Below are positions 1 through 11,600 of a DNA stretch of 64,000 nt, in pieces. Positions within the stretch are counted from its first letter, which is position 1, and each line of letters opens with the position of its first letter. The notes under the pieces are model-generated. The model did not search any database. It had not been told where the DNA came from and saw only the letters and a list, made by a program, of their open reading frames with translations. A program made the translations under genes and the position numbers. The stretch lies in the NCBI GenBank assembly GCA_047967505.1, contig CM106540.1; one strand, given 5' to 3'. Origin of the DNA: Dipteris shenzhenensis (Eukaryota > Polypodiophyta > Polypodiopsida > Gleicheniales).

Positions 1-849
1 ATTGTATTCATGCGAGATAGGATGGGTTGCCCGTAGGCTTGCCACCGGACTTAGTCGTGGCATTGATGCGGGAGTCTATCGTTTTGCCAAAGGGGTAGTT
101 GGCTAGAGAGCCAAGTCTGTTAGGTCACTCGTCACTGTAGGAGGTCACTCATAGTCATCGCTATTGGGCCTTGCTTTGCTCGTGATGTTGGAGTCTTGCA
201 CATCCATTTGCAGAGCAGTTATATCTATTGTGTTTCCAGTCGGCTAAGGAGTCCATCGGTTTGGCCCGTTGGCACAAAGGCTAGTTGGATCATGTAGGTT
301 CATTTGTCCCACTCTTTTGTGCCAGCCGTGGCTGGAGGCTTGTGGTGCTATCAATAGCATTGGTCGTGAAGACTGCTTGCAAGGTTTGAGGTGCTTCTGT
401 TGTTTGCGGGGGGTGTGGAGGCTAGGTCATCTCACTGTTGGCTGGAGAGCTGTGGGCACTGAAGGGAAGCCGGTTGAAGGGAAGCCGGGTTTGCAGAGAA
501 GCCTAGGTGATGGCTTGTTGCACTTTGGAGATGCTACATCGTGGTTGATGGGGCCATAGTTGCATTCGTTGTTTGCTATAAGGACCAAGCACCTTGTAGT
601 TGCTGGAAGGCCACCAAGCTGCTGAAGGTCAAGCTGAGTTTTAGAGTACCTTGCCTGTGCTACTATGTCACTGCTATGCACATATCGAGTATCAAAGCTG
701 GGTCATTCATGCTCAGACAACTAAGCATAGATGGCTGGTAGATGACTGTAGATGGAGGTCGTTGTAGATAGGTTTAGGATGAAAGGGCCGACTTAGTGTA
801 TGCTTGCATGCAGAGGTAGCTTGTATCAGCTAGCCTTGAGTACAACCTC
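1..849. other. Upstream intergenic sequence, nothing recognised
   Basis: No coding pattern with plausible homology, no RNA gene and no clear repeat boundary is seen. The small open frames here are short and show no family motif. Confidence 0.5.
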
Positions 850-1320
850 AAAATACGGTCCTCACAATATAGGGAGACTCTAAAAAATTAAAATCTCATG
901 GAGCTAAGAAACGAGACTCTTTCCTTCTCAAAGAATCTCTCAAATGATGGGGACTCACTCCCTCATGAACTTTCTCAAAGAATACTCAAAAGAGATGAAC
1001 AGAAATTTCTTTCATCAACGAAATGAAAGGAGGAACACTCAATCTCTATCTCTCAATCAATCTCTCATGGAAGGCAGAACCATGCTATGATATGAAGAAT
1101 AAATATGGAGAGAGGAGAGGAGAAGAGTGGAGATGAGGAGAAAGGACACAACTAGAGAGCACACCACAAATGACTAACTGTACACTATATTAGTTGTAAA
1201 GAATCAATATATACATCCCTTTTAGGGCTAGGGTTAAGGCTTCTAACCCTCGTGCCTTTTTAGCACTCTATGTGTTAGTGCTATACACATATAAACACAT
1301 GATGTTGAGATGGTTCCTCA
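850..1320 (-). mobile_element. LTR/leader fragment K1 of a copia-like element
   Basis: An LTR-like block at about 1088-1320 plus a leader at about 850-1087 resembles K2 at 46200-46673 over its whole length. Shared landmarks are ggaaggca before the tRNA-priming site, gagatgagga, caccacaaa, ctgtaca, tatattagttg, gccttttta and gttagtgctat. On the minus strand the LTR begins TGAGGAACC. The priming site is degenerate here. A hairpin with 7-bp arms TAGCACT/AGTGCTA lies at 1261-1283. No coding region is attached, so it is a truncated 5' end. Confidence 0.6.
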
Positions 1321-3729
1321 ACACTTTCTTGTTTCTTTTCTGTTCTTTTTGTTCTACATCCGACACCGTGTGTTCTAACCCAAACACAAACCTGTGGCAT
1401 TTGGATCCTCGCAAACATTGTATCAAGCGTTGGTTGACGAAGTAAAGTAAACACGCGTTAACATTCTCCTTTAGATTCATCGTGGACCTCATGTGCCAGC
1501 AACTAGGTTTCCCAAGTTGCTTGGCCTTGATGTGAATTTGGAGGTGACATGGTGATTCTTGAGTTGAGGCTTGGTTACTATCTGGGATGATGGTGGCTAA
1601 AGATCTATAAGTTTGAAATGTGGCTTGAGATGCTTCCTCCTTTTGCCTTGCCCTATGGGTGCTAGAGCTAGAGGAATGGCCAACTTGGACCTTGCGGATT
1701 GGGTGGGCATCAATGCAATATACCCTTGGCCACCCAAGGTGACCTCCATGGCCTCGAACCCAATTTTTTTGCCCCCTACATCCTCTACGATCTTAACACA
1801 ACACTTGGGGGATTTAAAACTCAATCAATCCACCAAGGGACAACACTATCAACAGTCGTACTGTGTTAATGCCGAGCCCCCAACAACCCAACAAAAGAGG
1901 GACTACAACTCGAAGGCCACCAAGCCAAGGACAGTCATCCAGACCCCCAAGTTTTGAAGCACGACTAGTGCATGTGAGACCCTTACCCTAGTATGGACCA
2001 TGAGGACTCGGTTGAACATAAGTCCAAGCGAGTGTTGGCGCTCGACAACCATGAGAACCTGAACATGGACGAGATGGTAGCCAAATGGTGGGGCAAGCAA
2101 GCCAAGATTCGGGTGTTGATTAGGTAGGGCAGTGGTGCGAGGCATTAACTGGCACTACAGGGGTGGGCAAGAAGATCAAGAAGGACAGTGGGCAATGGCA
2201 ACCAATTGACAAGAAGCAACACACCTTTAAAGGGAAGGACATAATGGCTAGAAGCCAGGGTTGCTAGAACTTAACAAGAGTGAGAGCTAGGCAGTTCACC
2301 TTGCTGCAGTGCATGCACATCAACACATAGTTTTTTGTAATAAGTCCTTGAGCCCCTTTTAGTGCATGTCGAGAATTCCATAGTTCTCGGCCCTTTATTG
2401 TGTGTTCATTTTGCACATCTTCATGCACTTTCTCCCACATTATAGCTAATCTCAGTTTAGCGAGGCATGATTTCCCTTTACAACTCAGTGCATCGATATC
2501 AGTACGTGTTCGGCAATTACAGAGGACTACATAGGTTCGTAAGAGACGGCATCTTAGCGAGTAAAAGAGTAGCAAGGGTATGACTATTAGTCAACGAAGT
2601 AGTGAGAAAACAAGCGGGCAATACAGACATGGGCAAGAAGATTATGAAGGTTGATGGGCAATGACAGCTAACTAATAGAAGCAACATACCTTTAAAATGT
2701 AGGACAATGATAAAGGAAGAGCTAGAACTAGAACCTGAAGGAGAGTGAGAGCTAGGGACTCAACTTGCTACATTCCACAGTTACTAATTAGAAATTTATT
2801 TAGCTCTTAAGCCCTCTTCGTCTTTGTCGTGGCCCCATCCCCCTCTCTCCCCTTGGGCCCCTCTTTCCCATGCTTTTATATGCTAGAAACCCCATCTCTC
2901 TATTTATTAATGTCCTCAACTATGATAGATTCGTAGCCTCCTACCTTTTTCACGCTCGGGCCTCTCCTCTTATTTCTCTATCCACAATGTTTGAGATTCT
3001 CTCCCTTGCCCTATTTTTTGAGCTGTAGTGAAATTGAAAGTGCCATTAGCAGTCCCATACAGCGTGACCAAGATAAAGTCTTGGGGCTTGAACTCAAGAC
3101 CGGCACACACACACACACACACGCACCAGAGATGTTTCAGGCACTTAGTCTAAGCGCTGTTGGCGATCTTTTGCAAGACATAGGGGTTTATAGTTAACCC
3201 AAGCTAGAGTCACCGTACTCGTTAGGCCCCTCTCTGCTTGGAATTTAAATTGCAAACTTTGAGTGAGCAGAGGACAACCTGCCTCTCTAATTAGCATTTG
3301 GTAAGGTTTTGCCCTAACTGCTTGCGCTGCAGCACTGAGCCTTTGAACGTTTTGGGGACACAGGTAAAAGAAAGCAACAGATCAAACATGCTGATTGCGA
3401 TTTAAGCTAATAACTGCTTGCGTTATTGTATTTGCGGTATAGCAACGTAGCAAAAGAGGTGTACGTACTGAGTATCTGCTTGAAGCGGCTGTAAATTTGT
3501 ATGCGCAGGCTTGTTTAGGTAATTTTTAATCGCTGTTCGATTAGGTCCTTGGTCTCCCATCTCACGATAAGATGCATTTAAAATTGTCTTCTCTTGAAGC
3601 TTTTGATTGATTCATTGCACAGTGTCTTTTGCAGTTTGAAGGGTAACTCTGTTACATAGTTCCAATATTCTGGGTCCTTCATAATTAGTTCTGTTATTCA
3701 AAGTCTACCGGCATTGCTCAGGGAAGGAA
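1321..3729. other. Region 5' of LFR: likely promoter and 5' UTR, plus unassigned DNA
   Basis: No TE domain or host ORF can be supported. A short CA tract lies at 3104-3122. The final few hundred bases before 3730 should hold the LFR promoter and 5' UTR, but no convincing TATA box or transcription start can be picked by eye. Small frames near 1600-1960 and 2990-3200 show no recognisable family. Confidence 0.4.
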
Positions 3730-3916
3730 ATGGTAGGGCCCGTGGGTGGAGGTGCAGCAGGGGTAGGAGCCACAGGCTCAGGCAAGAGAGGAAGACCTCT
3801 GCCAGGCGGTGCTACTGTTGCTACAAATGCTGAGGTGGGAGGATCTATGGGCACTCCCCAATCATCAGTTACGTCCATGATGGGTCCCACATTGCAAGTT
3901 CACAACTCTTTTGCAG
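3730..3916 (+). CDS. LFR: LFR exon 1 (AT-hook N terminus)
   Basis: Encodes residues 1-62 and the first base of codon 63. It is Gly/Ala-rich with GKRGRP, the minor-groove-binding AT-hook core, and ends [13 protein letters not shown] before the donor AG|GTATCT. Reading on into the intron adds nonconserved residues. Joining to exon 2 restores codon GAT (Asp). Confidence 0.88.
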
Positions 3917-5585
3917 GTATCTCCAAAACATTGCAACTGAACTTGTTAGGCTATACACTGTTAAAATTTATGCATCGTAACTTAAAACTTGACAAAGTAC
4001 ACGTTTTAGGCAATAGAAACTGATACCATTAAGAGTCAACTTTTAATTTGTAAGACGGGCTATACTATAGTCTTATGAAGGTGAGTATTTATTTTTATAT
4101 GTGCAATACGTTCAACTCTAGGTAATAGAAACTGATTACATTCAAGAGGTTATTACAAAATGTTTTTTAAAGCTTTGCTGACACGTATCTTGTGTCCCTA
4201 AGCTAAAGAATGGATTCACAATTGTGGGCACATGCTAGATATAGGCTGCGTTAGCGTTATGCAGAATCTTTCAGTGCACGTCATGGTAGAGGAAGGAGAA
4301 TATACAGGATGTATTGTGTTCCTTGACATGTGTGGACATAGCCACAGAAAGGGTTCAACCGAATACAGCTGTATCTTAGAATATATTGACTTTACCAAGC
4401 CTTCCCTTGTGGAGACCAATACCAATGGTATAAGCTTAGATAGAGCAGAGAATTGTCTAGATGCACTTTATTTAGTGTCCCTTATCCTTTGTCAGGATTG
4501 TACATGGATTCGAGAAGAGTATATTAGAACTTTACTGTAAAAATCACTAAACGTACAACCTGCTCAATTCTCCCTAGTCAACGGTCAATCACGGGGCAGG
4601 CACTCAATTTTCCTCCCAGCCAATTCTCGGTGACAGCAAACTCTCAGAACAGCCACATTACGTGAAGGCTCCAGCTTGCATATTCCACCAAGCCCCAATT
4701 TCTAGTATGCCACATGTCTTCATTCTAGGGTACCTCTTAAATGCATATATACTACCCCTCTCTTGGGATATCAATTCATTCACTTGCCCCTAGGCACATT
4801 TCCCACTTAATGCATTTAAGACCCATAGCCTTAGACCCATCTAGTCAGTGCCTTGTCACCCTCATCAAGGACCTTGACATTAACCCCTTTGACCATTTAC
4901 AGGAAGCCCAAATAAATATAATACAAACATTGATCCTTTACAAAGGAAAATGTCGACTGACCCTTCCGAGTCATGTTGTCTCAACTTGAGCGTAACATGT
5001 ACTGCAGACAGCATATTTTTTGTTTTTCCAAAATGAAAATGTAATATCTAACTTCTCAGAAATAATTTAAAAGGATAGCAACTCCCTATGCACGTGATGG
5101 GAGATCTCTTAACCCAATTGTGGATAAAAAAGAATATGAATGTTGCGACAGTTGGAAGGCCAAACCTGGTCAACATTGAGCTACATCCAATAGATGTACA
5201 TGATGCAGACTGTCAAGATTCCTGATTACAAGGTGGAAAGTAGATCAATGCCTTTGTAGGACGTAATATTTGTAATTGTATAGGCTCTCTCAACTTCTCA
5301 TCTTTATACAAGTAGGAGTGCTTTATCCCTGGAGTCTTGATTTAGCAATTTAACCATCTAACTTTTTTGAATGGGCTATAGTCCAAGAAAATTACTCAGG
5401 AAAGTTTGCTCTGTACTGCATTGTAGATGTCATATCTTTAGGATTTCACCTTTGGATATGTTTAGGATGATAGAACGTAAAATGTCATCTGGTCGTAGGT
5501 TGTCCTCTGCTTTGCTGCCATCCCTCCGTTCTCCTTGTTTCCTTGGTTCTGTCTTGGTGTTGCTTTTGCTTTAATAATAGCTTAA

Positions 5586-5617
<32 letters not shown>

Positions 5618-8600
5618 CCCCTTTTTTAATCCTTTCCCCTCTCCTATTTCTTCTTTTTCTTCTTCTTTTCTTTAGATCAATTTTATAGCTTAGTAAGCAT
5701 TGGATTTACCCAAGTGGTTACGGTATCTCTGTTAACGTAAATTGCATTGCATGCTTGAGTATTGATGAGAACATAAAAATAGCTTTGTGCATTCTTTTTT
5801 ATTGTTCAGCTTTGTTTCATGTCCATTTTAAGTACCCTCTTTTCATTTTGCCCTCTTTTTCCTGCCCTTATTTTTTGTTTATTCATCTTCCCCCCCCCCC
5901 CCCCCAATTGACATCCCTCACATTGTTCTCTTGTATCTTCCCTTTGCTTTTCCAAAAAACTTGTCGATTTGTAGATTGATATATTCTAGCCTTAAGAAGA
6001 TATATATTTTCTGATCCCACATAGAAGGCAAGCTATGTGATACGTACAAATCTCTAAACGCCTAATATTTCACACCAATCACGGGCATAGGCACACAGAT
6101 TATCCTCCTAGCCAACCTCGATGGTAGCAAGCTCTCAAGATGATTACGTTACGTGAAAGCTCCTGCTTGCCAAATCCCAACGAGCCCCAATTCCCTAGAT
6201 GGATCTAGTATGCCACATGTCTTCATTCTAAGGTACCTCCTAAATGCATCATTTACCCCTCTCTTGGGATATCATTGAATCATTTGCCCCTTGGCACATT
6301 TAATGCATTTAGACCCTTTAGCCTTAGATCCACCTAGTCTAGTGCCATATCACCCTCACCAAGTACCTTGACTTTAATTCCTTTTTGATCATTTACGTAA
6401 AGCCCAACAAATATAATACAAACATTGATTCTGAAGGGAGAAGGAATGGGGGAGAAGTACAAGAGGGAGAGAGTGAGAGAGAGAGAAGACTCCAAATGTG
6501 CGGGTGTGTAGTGATGAGCCACACCACAAACTCTTAAGTTTTATTAGGATTAGGTTTTCCCCCTATGACTGTCTTAAGACAGTCATAGGTGTCATATCTT
6601 TAATAAAGGGGTGGCAATGTGCCTTTACCCCAACAACCTCCAACCTAAAGGCCAATATGCCTAAAGGGGGAAAAGAATAAAAATTACAGCAATATACAGT
6701 TACTGTATACAAGACCATAAAATAAGAGTGGTCTCATCCTAATCCCATGATGTGGCGGCAATGTGCAAACCGCTCTGTAGGCAAGCTCTTAGTGAGCAAA
6801 TCTGCAGGATTGTCATCAGTATGCACCTTCACAAGCTCAAGTCGCTTGTCTTCCAGTACCTCCCTGATGAAATGATATTTCACATCTATGTGCTTGGTCT
6901 TCTGATGAAAGACCGGATTCTTTGCCAACATGATAGCACTCTGACTATCACAATGCAAAACTGGCATATCTCCTGTAATGCCCAAGTCTCCCACCAGCCG
7001 AGTAAGCCATATTGCTTCCTTGCAAGCCTCAGTGGCTGCAACATATTCAGCTTCAGTAGTTGACAGTGCAACGCATTTCTGCAACCGAGACACCCATGAT
7101 ATAGCACCTCCTGCAAATGTGAAAATGTAACCGGTAGTGGACTTCCGGTTATCTGCATTCCCTGCATAGTCTGAATCTGTAAAACCATGCACCAATGCAT
7201 CCTGCCTACCATAGCATATGCACAAGTCTTTGGTACCCTTGAGATACCTCAAGACACCTTTCACTGCTTCCTAGTGCCGCTTGCCTGGATTTGCCATATA
7301 CCTGCTGATGACTCCCACCGCAAAAGCAATATCCGGACGAGTGGCAACCATGGCATACATCAAAGAACCAACTGCAGATGCATATGGAACCTTGGCCATT
7401 TCAGCCTTATCAACATCTGATCTGGGGCTGTCCTTACTGCTGAGTTTTAAATGTGGAGGCAACGGGGTACTAATAGACTTCCCCCCCTCCATTTTAAACC
7501 TCTGCAGTACTTTGTCAATGTACTCCTTTTGTGACAGAAACAAAAGTCCCTTGGACCTGTCATGAGAAATCCGCATGCCAAGAATATGGTTGGCGTCACC
7601 CAAGTCTTTCATGTCAAAAGACTTATGCAGTTGTTTCTTTAAAACACTAATCTCATGCTGAGATTTACTGGCAATCAGCATGTCATCCACATATAGAATG
7701 AGTAGCATCAAACTGCCATCCTTTGCCCGTTTGGTATACAAGCAATGATCGGTTTCACACCTATGATACCCTTGAGACTGCATGAAGGCATCAAACTTCT
7801 TGTACCATTCTCTTGGTGCCTGCTTGAGTCCATACAAGCTCCTTTTGAGCTTACACACAAGCTGCTCTTTCCCTTTAACAGCATATCCCTCTGGCTGACT
7901 CATGTAGATCTCATCATGGAGATCTCCGTGAAGAAAAGCAGTCTTCACATCCATCTGACATAAATCCATGTCCTCATGAGCAACAAGAGCTAACACTGCT
8001 CTCAAAGTAGTCATCTTGACGACAGGGGAAAAGATCTCATCAAAGTCAATGCCCTTCTCCTGCTTAAATCCCTTGGCAACCAATCTGGCCTTATACCTCG
8101 GTAAAGCATTTGAATCCACTTTGACGTTGTAAACCCACTTGCATGGCAAAACCTTTCTGCCTGCAGGTAGCTGCACCAAGTCCCATGTATCATTTTGAAG
8201 TAAGGAGTCCATTTCTGACTGCATGGCTTTCTCCCACTTCCTTTTCTCTGTTCTTCCCATAGCTTCCTTGAAGCTGGAAGGCTCACCACAATCTGTCAGC
8301 ATGATAAAATCAGCCACATTGTTGGCTCCTGGAACAAACCTGTCAGGAGGCCGTTGTACACGGGTGCTCCTCCTAACAAAATGTTCCGGATTAGGCTGCT
8401 GTCCAGCCTGTTCGTCATGCATGACGGGTGGCTGTACCACCATATCTGGCTGTTCTACAGCCCCATCTGTTGGCATACCCAGTGGTGCATCATTGGCAAA
8501 ATTATCTGGCTGATTTACAGCCTGTATACCCTCTTGAACAGGGTTATCTGCAGCAGCCTGCTGCTGCATATAAAAGGGCATTCTTTGCTGTCCAACATCA

Positions 8601-11600
8601 TCATAAATAACCCTCCTGTATTCCACAGGTTGCACGGGTTCCTTGTGTACACTATCCTCTTTAAAGATGACATCATTGCTGCGTATAATCTTCCGTTTAA
8701 CGGGATCCCATAACCTGTACGCTGTGAGTTCCTGTTTGATGCCCTTAGCTTCGCAAAACTGCACAAAAGCATGTGACACATACTCACCCCCATTATCGGA
8801 TTTGAGGCATTTCAGCCTGCGACCTGTCCGATTCTCAACCTGAGCGACAGACTTCTTGAAAGCATCTAAGGCATCGCTTTTATGCTTCAAGAAATAGACC
8901 CACACTTTGCGTGTGGCATCATCAATAAAAGTAATGAAATACTTTGCACCCCCTAGTGATAACTGTGGCATCTCACACAAATCAGTGTGCACTAGATCAA
9001 GCGGTGCTCTATTCTGGGGAGTTCTCCTCTTATGAGGAGTCACAGAATGCTTGCCAAATATGCAATGATCACAAGTAGGCAAATCTGAAAAAGAAAGAGA
9101 CGGCAGATAACCCAAACGTGACAGTTCTTGCATTCCTTTAACAGACATGTGTCCCAACCGGCTATGCCACAATGAAACCTTTGGCAGCTCGGTTATGGCA
9201 ACAACATGATTACCCACACTGGAAACATAAAGAGGGTACAAGGTATCACTCTTAAAACCCTCAGCCACTACAACCTGGCCATCAGTAATCACCCATTTGG
9301 AATCCCCAAATGTGGTGTGGTAACCATTGTCATCCAATAAGCCAGTGCTAATCAGATTTTTCTTGATTTGCGGCACATGGCGAACACCATCAAGCATAAA
9401 TGTGCGTCCATCAGGGAACACTATCTGTATACTGCCAATCCCTGCAATCTGACATGCATAGTTGTTCCCAAGGTGAACAACTCCATGAGTACCTGTGTAG
9501 GAAGTAAACCACTCCCTATGAGGAGTAACATGAAAAGAAGCACCTGAATCCAAGAGCCAGGTGTGCATGTCATGGCCATCAATAACCAAGGTATGTGCAA
9601 TTACAGCAGAAGAACATAATACCTCATGTCTGTCACTGTCACTGTCCTCTGCTGCAACATTCACTGCATCCAAGTCATCTACCTTGGCCTTGCCTTTGCC
9701 TTTACTTCCACTGCCTGCATCCTTTACTTCAGCCTTCTTGGCTTTCTGATCCCGTATAAACTTGAAGCACTTAGACTTCACATGTCCCTTCTTGCCACAA
9801 TAAAAGCATTCAATATCCTTTTTACCACGGGACTGACTTCGGGATTTGGACTTACTAGCAGATCTCCCCTTCTGCTGAGTCCTGCCTCTTTCCTGTACCT
9901 GCAAAGCATTTGAAGACTTGCTACCCGCATTATTTTTCCTGCTCATCTCCTCCATGAGGAGAGAGCTCTCTACATCAGCATATATAAGAGTGACATTCGA
10001 ATTAGACAAGGTAGTCTTGAAGGTGTCCCAACTCTCAGGAAGGGTACACAACAAGAAAGTAGCCTTGAACTCCTCATCAAGGTTCAACCCCTGTGCAATC
10101 AGCTGTGTAAAGATGGCATTGAACTCACTCAAGTGTGAGGTCATAGCTGTACCTTCCTTCATGCGAAGATCAACCAGCTTCTTCAACCAATACACCTTAC
10201 TGGCTGAACTCTTTTGGGCATACAACTCTGCTAGCCTCTGCCATACACCATAAGAGGTCTTTTCAGCCTGAACATTGTACACAAGAGAATCATTGAGAGT
10301 AAGCATGATAGCAGCCCTTGCGGACAGATCTAGCTCCTCCCATTCATCATCTGACATCCCAGATGGCTTGACACCCTTTACCCTTATGGGCTTAGAAATC
10401 TTCTTAAGTAGAAGTACATTCAAACACTGTTCTGCCCATAATGCATAATTGTGTGCCCCTTCCAACTTCTTTATGTTCAGAATTGATGATTCACTTCCCC
10501 CTGATGCCATATCAGATAAGGAAAGTACCTGACTCCGTGTAAGTCAAGAAAGACTGAATAAAATTCTGATTTCTCAGAAAAAACCTGCTCTATCAAGAGC
10601 CAGGAGCACTCACAATAGTCCTGTTTTTTTTTTTTTTAAACTGTCAGAAAATCTGCAGCACAACAGAAAATTTCTCTCCAGTTACTGTACCTTCTGACAC
10701 ACTGTACCGTGCTCAAATAGGCATAAAAACAGTAATTTCAGAATGCTGCAGCTGCTCCACAAGTGCTTTAACAGTGCATCATCAGCTGACAAAGCACAAA
10801 ACACTGCTGTCCTGATCACTTCTCCCACCTCAGATGAGGTATTGCACTGATTTAATATGCATAAACCACTTGGCATACACTGTTTTGTTCACTGAAAAAG
10901 AGGCTCCAGACACTTCAGCCTGTCACAAACCTGCAACAGAAAATGGGACAAATCCCAAGCAATCACCTTTCTTCCAAGGGGATAAAAGGCATCTGAGGGT
11001 CTCAGACAGTAACCCAAGTGCTCTCAAGCAAAATCTGGGCAAAAGCCCCTTGATCTGACACCTGAACCAAGTGAAGAACACCTCAACACTGAGGTAGCAT
11101 ACAAAATGTAGCGCTCTCCTGGCACTTTCACCTAACAATGCAATGCATAAACAGCCCTGTGTACACAATAACAACACAGATCCCAACGTACAGACACTGA
11201 AGAGAAAATCTTTTGAGCACTGTCAACGATGGACAGTTAGGGACCGAGTAAACTCGATGCGCCCTGGCCAAGCGTGGCTCAATTGAGATTTTCCAAGGTG
11301 TCGTACACAAAATGTGACCTGCAAGAAATGTCACTGAATACACTGCGGAAACAAGACGAATGTGGGCTCCCTGGCTCCACACTGCCTCAAGGCATACACT
11401 TGCATAAGCTTCTAGGCAAAAGCCCTTTGATAATGTCACCCAAAAGCTGAGATTTCACTCAGCAAAAGCATAAAAGTCCTCTGCAAGATCAAGGCATTAC
11501 CTTCCCAAAACAAGATAACTGTGCAGTCAACCACACACTGTGGTACTGGTCACCTCAAGCACGAGGGAGATGAAGGTACTTGCTGTACTTTCAAAAAAAA

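Noticed and set aside
1597-1957. Overlapping frames of 75 and 114 codons on both strands
   Set aside because: No family motif in either; overlapping frames on opposite strands are expected by chance here.
3730-4023. Exon 1 frame as a stand-alone 97-residue protein
   Set aside because: Conserved residues stop exactly at the GT donor at 3917 and resume in exon 2, in phase.
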